Assembly: GCF_014699035.1 (NCBI RefSeq)
Contig: NZ_JACXAA010000003.1
Span: 310,001 to 374,000 of the forward strand
Direction: 5' to 3'
DNA length: 64,000 nt
Origin: Spirosoma validum
Lineage (GTDB): Bacteria > Bacteroidota > Bacteroidia > Cytophagales > Spirosomataceae
Shown here: in pieces, positions 35,674-44,196 of the stretch
Layout of the letters: each line of letters opens with the position of its first letter
Numbering within the stretch: the stretch's first letter is position 1
The notes under the pieces: generated by a model
The model's input: the letters and a program-made list of their open reading frames with translations, nothing else
Database searches by the model: none
Told to the model about the DNA's origin: nothing
Translations under genes and position numbers: made by a program

Positions 35674-35788
35674 TGCAGGGAGGGATAACGTAGCGATGTC
35701 AGATTCGCTGTTTTTGTGCCGCCGAAGTAGATGCGAAGGGTTATCGTCTTCCAGTTGTATAGCAACCTAAAAACGAATAAACGATCTC

Positions 35789-36580
35789 ATGAAGCAACGG
35801 ATGCATAAGCCAATACACGTATTATCAACCTTATTATTGGCTGCCGCCAGCCTTAGTATTAGCCAGACGGCCGAGGCACAGATTGGCGTTGGAGCCAAAC
35901 CGCCCAAAAGCGCCGAAGTACTGTTCGACGGATCACGCAAGATGCTTGATGAAAAATGGACGTACTGGCAGGGGCCGCGTTTAGCCGCTACGTTGCCCAT
36001 CAAATGGCAGATTGAAAAAGACCCGGCTGGTCCCGGTACGGTCGTGAACACGAATGATCCGGCGGGCGCGGGTGGCAAATACGGGGCTGCCGACATCGTG
36101 ACCAACCAGGTCTTCCGCGATTTTCGCCTGCATGTTGAATTCTACGTCAGCAAGCCGGGCGGCAACAGCGGTGTGTATCTGCAAAATCGCTACGAGATTC
36201 AGATCTTCGACGGTGACACGACGTCACACGGACTCGGTGCCATCATCAACGAATCGCCGTCGCCCTATAAATTATATACTGGCCCTGGTAAGTGGAATGC
36301 CTATGACATTGAGTTTCGGGCAGCGCGTTTCAACGACGGCAAACGAACCGAACCGGCGCTGGTGACCATTTATCTGAACGGAAAGAAAGCGCATACGAAT
36401 CATGCCATCAACCAGGTGTGGGGCGGCCCTAATTCCGGCATTGATGGTGGCAACGACGGCGGCAAAGGCATTACCGATACGCCAGGTGGTATAAAACTTC
36501 AGGCCGAAGGTCACGACGTACTATATCGCAATATCTGGATTCAACCGCTGGATTTAAAACAACCCAATACGGATTTTTAA
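35789..36580 (+). CDS. secreted DUF1080 (3-keto-disaccharide hydrolase-type) protein
   Basis: 263 residues with a signal peptide ending SQTAEAQ. The jelly-roll DUF1080 fold is seen in VLFDGSRKMLDEKW at the start, IVTNQVFRDFRLHVEFYVSK with the typical F.L..EF, NSGVYLQNRYEIQIFDG and the terminal GIKLQAEGHDVLYRNIWIQP. The family binds or hydrolyses glycosides, including 3-keto-disaccharides, in Bacteroidota. The exact activity is unknown. It stands alone and is convergent with the CHU_C protein. Confidence 0.85.
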   Translation: MKQRMHKPIHVLSTLLLAAASLSISQTAEAQIGVGAKPPKSAEVLFDGSRKMLDEKWTYWQGPRLAATLPIKWQIEKDPAGPGTVVNTNDPAGAGGKYGAADIVTNQVFRDFRLHVEFYVSKPGGNSGVYLQNRYEIQIFDGDTTSHGLGAIINESPSPYKLYTGPGKWNAYDIEFRAARFNDGKRTEPALVTIYLNGKKAHTNHAINQVWGGPNSGIDGGNDGGKGITDTPGGIKLQAEGHDVLYRNIWIQPLDLKQPNTDF

Positions 36581-36602
36581 GCAAGATCGTTTGCGTGCTT
36601 CT

Positions 36603-38603
36603 TTACCTGATCAGGACAACCTTGCCCCGCTTCTGGTCCAGTTGCTTTTTGCCGTACTCATACCGAATCTGGTAGCCGTAAGTGCCGGGTGGAACGGGAT
36701 TTCCGTTGTAGGTGCCATCCCAGCCTGTTGTTCGGTCGGAGATGGGAAAATCAGTGCGCCTGTAAATAACTTCGCCCCATCGGTCGTAGATGAGCAGCTC
36801 GTTCACCAGAATCGCACAGGGCCCACCAAACAGCTCAAAAATTGGGTTGCGTGGGTCCTTATTGGGCGTAAAGGCATCCGGTACAAAGATACCGCAGGCC
36901 AAATCGACCTCAACCATAACCTGGGCGTATTCATGACAGGGCGCATCGACGGCGGAAACGGTTAAACTATAGGTTGTTGCCGTAGCCGGTTTGGCCCAGG
37001 GTTCCGGACACGTAGTGCAGGACAAACCATCTGCTGGACTCCACTGGTACGTGTAATTGCCCGCGGGGCGAATGCGTGGCTTCAGCTGAATGCTGTCGCC
37101 CGTGTTTAGCTTGATCAGGGTGGGTAATTCAACCGTATAAGCGCTGATCGCAAGCGTTGTGGTCACGATGCTATCACACAGGGGTGCCGTTCGGGGAATG
37201 CGATCGACATAAGTTCCAGCGGTTCGGTAAACGCTTTTTCCCACGGCCAGACTGTCTCCTTCGCAGATCACAATACGCTGGCTATGGCGGGACAGAGGGA
37301 TAACGGTTATCGTCGTTGTCACGATACTGTCGCAGTGCTGTTTGTCGCGAGCGATACGTCGGACAAACGTACCCGCGGTCCGGTACGTCGTATCGCCAAC
37401 GATAAACCCTTCTCCCTCGCAGATGGAAACGCGCTGGCTGTGTCTGGCCATTGGCTTTACCTGGATGGTGGCAACGACAACGCTGTCGCACGGTTGGCCG
37501 ATACGTTTCACGCGCCGGGTGAAGGTACCGCTGGTTCGATACGTCGTGTCACCTACGACGTATCCCTCGCCTTCGCAAATCGTAGCGGTGTGGCTATACG
37601 GTTTTTGCAAGGGCGGAACTGTGTAGTCTATGTTAAAATCGCAGGCATTGTTCAAGCTGGAGAACGGTCGTACTTTCACTGAATAGCGATCCGCTTCTTT
37701 CGGCTTTACAATGATGGCCCGTGTTGTTTGACCAGTGTTCCACAGATAGGACTCAAAACCATCCGGTGCCGTGAGGGTAAGATCACTACCGGGGCTGGGG
37801 CAGGGACTGGAGGCAATGACTTCCGATTTTAGGCATTGCGCATCGAAGTAGGCGTACCCGTAATGACCGCTTTCGGTACAGTCGTTCGTTGTTACTTCAA
37901 TCGTGAGTGTCTGGCCAACGTACTGCTTTAAATCAATGGCTCCGGTTGTCCAGTTCCGATACCGAAGGGCGCCCTGGTCCATAAACCCATCGATTTTTTT
38001 GGCGGCTGTTACCTCATAATAACCGCATCCGGCGGGTTGTCCGTTTGCGTTGGTAATTCGTAAACTGAACGCCGGTTGTTGAAAGACGGCATGGTTGGGG
38101 TCCTGCAAAACCACGGCAAATTTGTACTGAAACAGCGAATTGTCGGGCGTTACCAGCATCGTAGCGCGGATTCGATCAAAGCGGGCCCCACCCTTCGCGT
38201 TGCCAATCCGAATGGAATACTTACTGCCGGGCGCTACCATAGGGATGGGCGTCTGCTTGATATTGGGGTCGTTGCCGTCGCTGAGTTTGGTGATCAGGTG
38301 GCCATTGTCAAACGTGCCGGGTACTTCGTCGTAAAAAACGGTCTGCGCATTTTTGTCCAGAACTCGCCCGGTCGATAACGTCCAGCCCTGGGTGGTTCCT
38401 AGTTCAAAGCCAATGTTCGTGCAATCAATCGACTGCGCGAATACGCTTCGGAGCGATACGTAACTGCACAGCAACAAAAGATTAAACGTTCTCGTGAACG
38501 TAGAGGTATAGGTTTGTTTACCCGTGTTAGATGATGTTGGGTTACCTGTTGAGTACCACGATCGTAGGTTGTCGCAGCGGGAGTAGCCAGGAAAACGAGT
38601 CAT
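36603..38603 (-). CDS. secreted CHU_C (type IX secretion) protein with three tandem cysteine repeats
   Basis: 666 residues from the ATG at 38603. An earlier ATG at 38636 adds 11 residues. A hydrophobic segment, FNLLLLCSYVSLRSVFAQ, lies about 40 residues from that start, an unusually long N-region. Order: a jelly-roll-like domain (about 80-270 of the long form), an Ig-like PKD segment, three 51-residue tandem repeats, a second Ig-like unit, and a gliding-motility-associated C-terminal domain (IFVPDAFTPNKDPRN to the end VVLIR). The C-terminal domain is a sorting signal for type IX secretion. Each repeat contains ICEG, TTYRT.GT and CDSIV. Probably a surface adhesin. Confidence 0.85.
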   Translation of the reverse strand: MTRFPGYSRCDNLRSWYSTGNPTSSNTGKQTYTSTFTRTFNLLLLCSYVSLRSVFAQSIDCTNIGFELGTTQGWTLSTGRVLDKNAQTVFYDEVPGTFDNGHLITKLSDGNDPNIKQTPIPMVAPGSKYSIRIGNAKGGARFDRIRATMLVTPDNSLFQYKFAVVLQDPNHAVFQQPAFSLRITNANGQPAGCGYYEVTAAKKIDGFMDQGALRYRNWTTGAIDLKQYVGQTLTIEVTTNDCTESGHYGYAYFDAQCLKSEVIASSPCPSPGSDLTLTAPDGFESYLWNTGQTTRAIIVKPKEADRYSVKVRPFSSLNNACDFNIDYTVPPLQKPYSHTATICEGEGYVVGDTTYRTSGTFTRRVKRIGQPCDSVVVATIQVKPMARHSQRVSICEGEGFIVGDTTYRTAGTFVRRIARDKQHCDSIVTTTITVIPLSRHSQRIVICEGDSLAVGKSVYRTAGTYVDRIPRTAPLCDSIVTTTLAISAYTVELPTLIKLNTGDSIQLKPRIRPAGNYTYQWSPADGLSCTTCPEPWAKPATATTYSLTVSAVDAPCHEYAQVMVEVDLACGIFVPDAFTPNKDPRNPIFELFGGPCAILVNELLIYDRWGEVIYRRTDFPISDRTTGWDGTYNGNPVPPGTYGYQIRYEYGKKQLDQKRGKVVLIR
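37137..37598 (-). repeat. three tandem 51-residue repeats inside the CHU_C gene
   Basis: Three units of about 153 bases encode the pattern H(S/T)..xICEG(E/D)xxxVG(D/K)xxYRT(S/A)GT(F/Y)..R...xCDS(I/V)V. Paired cysteines in each unit are likely disulphide bonded in the exported protein. Such repeats are common in large secreted Bacteroidota proteins. The first and second units are closer to each other than to the third. Confidence 0.85.
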
Positions 38604-38636
38604 GGTGGTGTAGCGTTTTATCTCTATACCAGCCAA

Positions 38637-38957
38637 GAGCCAATCGTAACAGATTGCTTCGTAACTTTTTCTACGTAGTGATACGATTGAGTTAACGTGA
38701 TGAGCCGGGCTACGTTATTGGGAAAGGGGCGCTTGTCAGTGGAGGAGAGAAGGGTAGGCTTTGGGATGGCCTTTCAAATTGATTAGCTTTACAAAAAGCT
38801 TAAATCGACTGTTACGTATCGAGTTATGTAATCAGTTCCGTATTCGCCGTGTTGCTGTGATGTCAGCTTCTAAAAGCTGACATATGAGGTTTCTTAAAAC
38901 CGACACCACGAACCTGATCAGACGAACACGTTATTCGCGAAAAGGATAGGATTAACT
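38637..38957. other. 321-base gap with small palindrome and promoter element
   Basis: Gap between the CHU_C gene start and the NTF2-like gene. It holds the 10-bp hairpin at 38860-38883, a T/A-rich stretch around 38790-38800 and the promoter element at 38953-38960. No small gene or RNA is recognised. Confidence 0.5.
38860..38883. repeat. small perfect inverted repeat (hairpin J)
   Basis: Arms ATGTCAGCTT at 38860-38869 and its exact complement at 38874-38883 enclose the four-base loop CTAA. A second, weaker element (GGTTT..AAAACC) follows at 38888-38901. There is no T-run. It may be a shortened member of the intergenic hairpin class; it precedes the NTF2-like gene. Confidence 0.75.
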
Positions 38958-38960
38958 TTG
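38953..38960 (+). promoter_or_regulatory. -7 promoter-like element overlapping the NTF2-like gene start
   Basis: TAACTTTG is an exact TAnnTTTG match. It includes the only candidate start codon (TTG at 38958) of the long form of the next gene, so promoter and coding sequence would overlap. This suggests that translation begins later, at 38979 or 39009. Confidence 0.4.
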
Positions 38961-39350
38961 GGCGTACTTCTGCTGTCGATGGACGTGCAGGGCGTACTGG
39001 CGCAACGCATGACACCCCAGCAATTGGTGCAACAGCAAATTGACGGCTGGAACACCCACGATGCTGTTAAGTTTACGGCCTCCTACGCAGATACCACTAC
39101 GTTATACACCTTCCCCGATCAGGTCCTGGCTCGTTTTCGCTCCCACAAAGAAATCGAGGATTATTACACCAAAGTATTCAAGGACAACCCCAACCTGCAC
39201 TGCGACGTAGCGAATCAAATGGTAACCGGAAACACGGTAATCGTCCACGAAAAAATCTCCGGCTGGACTAACCGCCCCAACTTCGACACTCTCGTCATCT
39301 ACCACATCGAAAACGACAAGATTGTCAGCGTGCATTTTGTGAGGAAGTAA
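38958..39350 (+). CDS. NTF2/SnoaL-like protein with unclear start
   Basis: 130 residues from TTG at 38958. The mature NTF2-like part (QQQIDGWNTHDAVKFTASYADTTTLY, shown here in pieces: IDGWNTHD, FTASYAD) is a standard cone-shaped fold used by ketosteroid isomerases and polyketide cyclases. Upstream, an open frame without an ATG encodes KRIGLTLGVLLLSMDVQGVLAQ, which looks like a signal peptide. The only starts are TTG (38958), ATG (38979) and ATG (39009). Either an unusual start is used or the signal has decayed and the protein is now cytoplasmic. Function unknown. Confidence 0.7.
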   Translation: MGVLLLSMDVQGVLAQRMTPQQLVQQQIDGWNTHDAVKFTASYADTTTLYTFPDQVLARFRSHKEIEDYYTKVFKDNPNLHCDVANQMVTGNTVIVHEKISGWTNRPNFDTLVIYHIENDKIVSVHFVRK

Positions 39351-39376
39351 GAAATTTTATTTATAGATAGCCCAAC

Positions 39377-40168
39377 ATGTATTCAGATAGAATGAATTTT
39401 ATCTGGTCAAGAGACCCGCAGGAAGCTTACGAAAATCCATATGAGTATGAAGCGCAAGAGCAATTCTTAAGAGAAGCAAAAAAGCTGCTAGATCAGTTAT
39501 TTAGTCATCTTATGGAAACCAATAGAAGTTTTAATCGTGACGATACTTCTGTAGAAAAAGCTGTTTGGATGCTTCTTGTAGATGCCTGTGATACGTTACG
39601 AGATTGTGTAGAGCTTATTAACAAAAAGCAGCATAGACCAGCCGGTAAGCTTTTTCGCGATATAATAGAAACAATAGATTGTGCTACCTATTTTCATGCA
39701 TCTCCTCCAGAAAGTGAAAAAAAACTGAAAGATTGGTACAACAATGAGAGTCCCAAGCATGGAGATATCAGATACTGGCTAAGTACTCAAAAGATGGGAG
39801 ATCTTGATGAGCTAAAGAAAGAGCATCATTCAATGTCGAAATTTACCCATAGAACCTATAGAGCATTAGCTTATAATTATATTCTGGGAGTAAATGATAT
39901 TTTGGCATACGAGGGTGAGTATTCACATTCAATGTTGCCCCACCCTATCGCCTTATGCTGTTCATTACTGGCTAACTATGCTAAGCTATTTGCTAGCTCT
40001 GTGGTATATTGTTCTTTGGTTGGTTTCCATGAAATAACATCCATTTGGGAACTCGCAATCGAGAAAGAACCAGTAAAGAAAAGTTATAGTACACCTAGAG
40101 ATATATATCAGAAATATGTAGATAGTAAGACCGTAGGAACAGACAACCATTCTCAAAATACCAAATAG
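39377..40168 (+). CDS. AT-rich gene for unknown helical protein, possible DUF5677-like
   Basis: 263 residues, no signal. Its codons are clearly richer in A and T than those of its neighbours, and the ends lie in similarly AT-rich DNA, which suggests recent transfer. It is predicted to be mostly helical. The blocks RPAGKLFRDIIETIDCATYF and KFTHRTYRAL are reminiscent of DUF5677-type proteins often found in mobile or defence contexts, but the match is weak and I would not assign a function. The C-terminal 40 residues are charged and look flexible. It may be transcribed with the NTF2-like gene 26 bases upstream. No defence partner gene is adjacent. Confidence 0.5.
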   Translation: MYSDRMNFIWSRDPQEAYENPYEYEAQEQFLREAKKLLDQLFSHLMETNRSFNRDDTSVEKAVWMLLVDACDTLRDCVELINKKQHRPAGKLFRDIIETIDCATYFHASPPESEKKLKDWYNNESPKHGDIRYWLSTQKMGDLDELKKEHHSMSKFTHRTYRALAYNYILGVNDILAYEGEYSHSMLPHPIALCCSLLANYAKLFASSVVYCSLVGFHEITSIWELAIEKEPVKKSYSTPRDIYQKYVDSKTVGTDNHSQNTK

Positions 40169-40214
40169 ATAATGTCCTATTAAAATCCCTCTGTCGCCCT
40201 ATTGGAGAAATCAG

Positions 40215-40529
40215 CTATTTCTTAAGCACCAATTTATCCGAAGCAACGGAGGCAATTTGGTAGGTTTGTAGCTGTTCGTCCTGGGTGCGGAAGGAGATTT
40301 CGTTGTTGTCCAGCGCCCAACTGCCCTGGTCTTCCTGTAAACTATCTGAGGGGGTTCCCTGGCCTTTTATCAGGCTACCATCGGCGTGAAGCGTGAAGAA
40401 ATCGCGGGGGCGACGGGTCAGGGGAAACTCGTAATCGGCCGGGCGGAAGACAGCTTCCCCATCGCTGTCTTCCTCGGTCGAATGAATCCATTCCTGACAC
40501 AAGTGGTTTGGTTTTAGTTTCGCAGCCAT
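40215..40529 (-). CDS. small protein of unknown function beside the M43 protease
   Basis: 104 residues, no signal peptide. It is rich in short beta strands: SWALDNNEISFRTQDEQLQTYQIASVASDKLVLKK resembles the lipocalin-like or META-type pattern (shown in parts; the end is DKLVLKK). I recognise no specific family. The gene begins nine bases after the stop of the M43 protease gene, on the same strand, so the two are almost certainly co-transcribed. A role as a partner or inhibitor of that protease is possible from context only. Confidence 0.6.
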   Translation of the reverse strand: MAAKLKPNHLCQEWIHSTEEDSDGEAVFRPADYEFPLTRRPRDFFTLHADGSLIKGQGTPSDSLQEDQGSWALDNNEISFRTQDEQLQTYQIASVASDKLVLKK

Positions 40530-40538
40530 AGGTGTTGA

Positions 40539-41492
40539 TTAGCTAACGAGCGAACTGCGCACATCCTCCAGCGTAGCGTGCATGCGGGCAATTTGTTCGA
40601 GTGTAAACATAAACATGGCATCATCGTCAACGTAGTCCATGTAGTTCATGAACATGTCGCCGTTGGGGCCGTTCGTGCAGGAAATATGCGGAAACGTAGG
40701 TTTGCCATAGTTCGGTCCGACGGCATTAGGCGTGTCTTTCACAAAATCAGTGCCGGAGCAGTCTTCGGTGTCGCCCCAGATGTGGCGAAGGTTCAGATAA
40801 TGACCAATTTCGTGGGTGGCGGTACGTCCCAGGTTGAACGGAGCGACAGCCGTTCCCGACGTGCCAAAGGCGCGATACGTAATAACAACGCCATCGGTAG
40901 CAGCTGGTCCACCGGGGAATTGCGCGTAACCCAGCAAACCACCGCCCAGGTTGCACACCCAGATGTTCAGGTACCGGTCTGTAGGCCAGGGTGCTTTGCC
41001 AACGGCGCTGGTTTTCACCGTATCGTTCGTGCCGAATGAGGTGCGTTGCGTTTTGGTCCGGGTAATGCCGGTCGTTTTTTTTCCATCCGGATCAACGGTC
41101 GCCAACTGGAACTGAATATTCGGATTCCCGACCAGGCCTTTCCAGACAGGGGGTACTTTTGATTTATCGGTGTTCTTCGCACCAAAATCGCGGTTCAGTA
41201 CGCTAATCTGGCTTTTGATCTGGGCCGTTGAGATGTTCTGTGCGGTCGTATTGTAGACCACATGTACAACAACCTTAATCACCATCGGCCCGCCAGAGAA
41301 CTCGAAAGCCGCCATGCCCCGGGCCATTCGGCGAGCCGTTGCCGTTTCCAGCTGGGCCTGGATAGATCGAAAGTTTACGTCGGTTTCAAGCAGCCGAAAG
41401 TGGGCTGACATGGCGCCACATTCCCGACGGAGCAGGGGAGGTTCAGGAGCCGCAGCGGCCTCAGGATCAGGGGGTGTTTGTTTCTTTGCCAT
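40539..41492 (-). CDS. M43 cytophagalysin/pappalysin-like zinc protease lacking a signal peptide
   Basis: 317 residues. Zinc site H227-E-I-G-H231-YLNLR-H237 with the extended HExxHxxxxxH metzincin motif, and the Met-turn FMNYMDYVDDD further on. The propeptide shows a probable cysteine switch in RRECGAM (Cys25), which is expected in this family to block the zinc until cleavage. The N-terminus (MAKKQTPPDPEAAAAPEPP) has no hydrophobic segment, so unlike most relatives it is not obviously exported and has no CHU_C domain. It may be secreted by another route or act inside or after lysis. Promoter element at 41572-41579. Confidence 0.85.
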   Translation of the reverse strand: MAKKQTPPDPEAAAAPEPPLLRRECGAMSAHFRLLETDVNFRSIQAQLETATARRMARGMAAFEFSGGPMVIKVVVHVVYNTTAQNISTAQIKSQISVLNRDFGAKNTDKSKVPPVWKGLVGNPNIQFQLATVDPDGKKTTGITRTKTQRTSFGTNDTVKTSAVGKAPWPTDRYLNIWVCNLGGGLLGYAQFPGGPAATDGVVITYRAFGTSGTAVAPFNLGRTATHEIGHYLNLRHIWGDTEDCSGTDFVKDTPNAVGPNYGKPTFPHISCTNGPNGDMFMNYMDYVDDDAMFMFTLEQIARMHATLEDVRSSLVS

Positions 41493-41571
41493 GACCTTGT
41501 GTGTTAATTTAAGTAAGGGTTTTGTTTGAACAAGGTATGAATTTTCGCGGATTCAGTCAATGCCGGTAAAT

Positions 41572-41579
41572 CAAAGATA
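41572..41579 (-). promoter_or_regulatory. -7 promoter element for the M43 operon
   Basis: The minus strand reads TATCTTTG, an exact TAnnTTTG match, 80 bases upstream of the protease start and ten bases after the chitinase stop. The chitinase and the protease operon are thus probably separate units. Confidence 0.4.
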
Positions 41580-41588
41580 TACGTCGGA

Positions 41589-42713
41589 TTAGCGCCCTAA
41601 TTCCCGGTCGATCTCGCTCAGCAAATACGTCTTCGGATCGCTGAAATATTCCCAGAACATCACACCTGCTAACCCTTTCTTTTTAACGTAGCGGCACTTT
41701 TCTTTCACCGACTGCTCATCATCGTACGAGACGAATCGCTTCAGGCTGGCATTGTAGAGGTAAGGTGCTTTGGCTTTTCGGTCCCAATTGCGCTCATAAG
41801 CCGGATTCGTCAGCAGACTATCTTTAATGAAGGTATAGCCACCGCCCCGTTCCACTTTCACAATGGAGCGCGGGAGGGTTTTGGGATCGTCGTTCTGCAA
41901 TTGCCACGCCCGCCCGTAAAACGCAATCCCCAGTACGAGTTTATCCGCCGGAACGCCCGCTTCTTTGTACAGTTTCACGGCCCGGTCGCCCGATTGTTCG
42001 TTGTCGACTTTGCCCGATGCGTACAGGTTCGTGTGATGCCCCGCCAGTGGTCCACCCGTGAAATGATCGTACGACATGACGTTGATGTAATCCAGGTACT
42101 GTTGCGCCTGCGCCATATCGGTATGCGTGAAAATCTTCTCGAAGCCGGGCAGGGCTGTCGTTACGTAGTAGTTTTTACCGGTCTGTTGCTTGAGGGTGTT
42201 GAGCTGTTCACGTAGTGCTTTGAACATCAGCGTAAAGTTCTCTTTGTCTTCGGGCCGGAATACGTTGTCTTCGCCTTTCATGCCGGGATACTCCCAGTCA
42301 ATGTCGATGCCATCCAACTGATATTCCCGAACAATATCCACCGCCGAAGCCGCAAACGCCACCCGCGACGTATCGCTCAGGACCGCGTCGGAGAAGTTCT
42401 CACTCCACGCCCAGCCACCGATGGAAATCAGAATTTTCAGGTCAGGATTCCGTAGTTTGAGGTTGTTCAGTTTCCGGAAATTGGTCGAGTCGGTCGCGAG
42501 GTTGTGTAGCCACGCCCGGTTGTTTTTGATATCGACGAAAGCGTAGTTGATGTGCGTCAGTTTTTCGGCCGCGATCTTGTCGGTGTCTACCAAACCGCGA
42601 AAACCGCCCACGTAAGCCAGCACGATCGGTTTCGTTTTTGGAGCAGGCTTAAAGCCAATGAATAGCAGGAACGTAACGGCTAATGAACTGAGGAGGAGAG
42701 AGGTACGTAGCAT
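41589..42713 (-). CDS. secreted GH18 chitinase
   Basis: Hydrolyses chitin or related beta-1,4-linked N-acetylglucosamine polymers. 374 residues: a signal-anchor-like N-terminus (LLLSSLAVTFLLFIGF), then a single GH18 TIM barrel. The family motif DxxDxDxE is D134-G-I-D137-I-D139-W-E141, E141 being the catalytic acid. ISIGGWAWSENF is the second conserved barrel strand. LGIAFYGRAW and GVMFWEYFSD close the barrel. No carbohydrate-binding module or sorting domain is attached, so it is likely cell-associated or periplasmic. It is divergent from the FISUMP protein at 42956. Confidence 0.92.
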   Translation of the reverse strand: MLRTSLLLSSLAVTFLLFIGFKPAPKTKPIVLAYVGGFRGLVDTDKIAAEKLTHINYAFVDIKNNRAWLHNLATDSTNFRKLNNLKLRNPDLKILISIGGWAWSENFSDAVLSDTSRVAFAASAVDIVREYQLDGIDIDWEYPGMKGEDNVFRPEDKENFTLMFKALREQLNTLKQQTGKNYYVTTALPGFEKIFTHTDMAQAQQYLDYINVMSYDHFTGGPLAGHHTNLYASGKVDNEQSGDRAVKLYKEAGVPADKLVLGIAFYGRAWQLQNDDPKTLPRSIVKVERGGGYTFIKDSLLTNPAYERNWDRKAKAPYLYNASLKRFVSYDDEQSVKEKCRYVKKKGLAGVMFWEYFSDPKTYLLSEIDRELGR

Positions 42714-42955
42714 GACGGTTTGGTTGGGGTATTACCCATCGTAAAAGTAGCGCATCCGGGAAATTTAACGGAAGGCCTGCCTGGATTTTGCTTTCAACTG
42801 ACGCAATAAATTCCTGTTTGTGCGGACAGAGCAACTACCGTCCGGTCGCGGTTTCTGTCAATTCAGGCTGCGATTTTTACGGTCGATCAGGCTTTGTCTT
42901 TTACAACGCATTGTATCCCTGTTGTTTTGCGTCGATTTCATCAGTCAATACAACC

Positions 42956-43597
42956 ATGATACGTATACTCACGAAACAGAACGCATTTTCTGTACGAACT
43001 TTTTGGGTAAGTCTGATACTCGTCGCTGCCATTTCCTGTAAAAAAGATCCGGAAACTCAACCGAAGCCCATACCAACCACCGTTCTTATCAGCGGAAAAG
43101 AATATCCGACCGTTGCGATCGGTAATCAAGTCTGGACAACGGCTAATTATGAAGGACCGGGTGGATTGGCTTACAAAACCGGAAGCGAAAAACCTGAATA
43201 TGGTCGTTATTATACGTTTGAGGAAGCCAAAGCGATCACCGTTCCTGCTGGCTGGCGATTACCGACCCGACAGGATTATACGGCGCTGGCTGAAAGTCAG
43301 GGCGTTGTTTTTACGGGCAATCGGGCAATGATTCAGGAAGCTATCAAGAAGCTGACGTCTACGACCAATTGGCGGGCCATTCCGGGTACAAACGCGTCAG
43401 GCTTCAATGCGCACCCGGCTGGTTATAGTTATCAAAACAGTGATCCTGCGGACGGCGACATTAGTGAATTCTGGACCGCTGAAGGTACTACGTTCAGTAT
43501 TCAGGAAAGTGCTACGGGGAAGGCACATAACATTTCATTTTACGGCAACGACAGTGCGGGGTATCGTTTTAATGTGCGGTTTGTCAAGAACCAATAG
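42956..43597 (+). CDS. FISUMP-domain lipoprotein
   Basis: 213 residues from the ATG at 42956. The frame is open from 42788, but only 42956 gives a lipoprotein signal ending SLILVAAISC. The mature part is a FISUMP (Fibrobacter succinogenes major paralogous) domain: IGNQVWTTANYEGPGG, YYTFEEAKAITVPAGWRLPT and the end SAGYRFNVRFVKNQ. The domain is common in surface lipoproteins of this phylum, with no known catalytic role. It is preceded by a 242-base divergent gap in which I see no clear promoter element. Confidence 0.85.
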   Translation: MIRILTKQNAFSVRTFWVSLILVAAISCKKDPETQPKPIPTTVLISGKEYPTVAIGNQVWTTANYEGPGGLAYKTGSEKPEYGRYYTFEEAKAITVPAGWRLPTRQDYTALAESQGVVFTGNRAMIQEAIKKLTSTTNWRAIPGTNASGFNAHPAGYSYQNSDPADGDISEFWTAEGTTFSIQESATGKAHNISFYGNDSAGYRFNVRFVKNQ

Positions 43598-43779
43598 AAC
43601 GTATTCAGCCGGTAATTTAACAGGATCGTAATCGTCAAAGCCGGTCGCCCAATGCCAGCAAGGACTGATGGCGAACAAGTTAGCCAATTTTAGTGAAAGG
43701 TTTCCGGCCTTTACATCCTTGTTTGGTTGGGCTGCTCAGCTCTCCTGCGGGACGGGCTCCCTGTCATCGAGAAGCTGAT

Positions 43780-44196
43780 TTACAGAGATTCAGGGCCGTA
43801 CTGGTGCTTGTACTTGGGCCGGTAAAACGTGATACCATCCACAAAATCGAAATCTTTTTTGTTGAAAGTAAACAACTCAACCTGATACGTTAGGACGGTG
43901 GCCGCGATAATCATGTCGGCGATGCCCGGTCGTTTTGTGTAATGCTCCCAGGTCAGATTGAGGAGTCGGCGCGAGATTTCGGCGTCCAAACCAATCACAT
44001 TAAACTTGTTGATGGTTTCCACCGTCTGGCGTTTTTCGCTACGTTTCATGCCTACATACATTTCCGCTTCCGAAATCACACTTAGGTACAAACGATCAAA
44101 GCCAAGCTCATCTAACTCCTGAATCATTACCGGCACTCCTCGGAAATAGTCAAACAAGACATTGGAATCACACAGAACTATCTTCTTTTTGGCCAT
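43780..44196 (-). CDS. VapC-like PIN-domain toxin ribonuclease
   Basis: 138 residues. PIN-domain acidic residues are visible: D10 in VLCDSNVLFDYF, E43 or E45 in SVISEAEMY, D94 in GIADMIIAAT and D115/D117 in NKKDFDFVD. These are expected to bind Mg2+ and cleave RNA (often tRNA or rRNA loops). The start overlaps the end of the upstream antitoxin-like gene by 19 bases, the classical VapBC arrangement with the antitoxin first. It is the second toxin-antitoxin pair in the window, after the ParE pair at the left edge. Confidence 0.85.
   Translation of the reverse strand: MAKKKIVLCDSNVLFDYFRGVPVMIQELDELGFDRLYLSVISEAEMYVGMKRSEKRQTVETINKFNVIGLDAEISRRLLNLTWEHYTKRPGIADMIIAATVLTYQVELFTFNKKDFDFVDGITFYRPKYKHQYGPESL

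Noticed and set aside
37137-37598. Repeats considered as a CRISPR-like array
   Set aside because: The three units are coding tandem repeats inside a secreted-protein gene with a 153-base period and no spacers.
39377-40168. AT-rich gene considered as an anti-phage defence gene
   Set aside because: There is no catalytic motif that I can defend and no partner gene, so the idea is kept only as a finding and not as an annotation.
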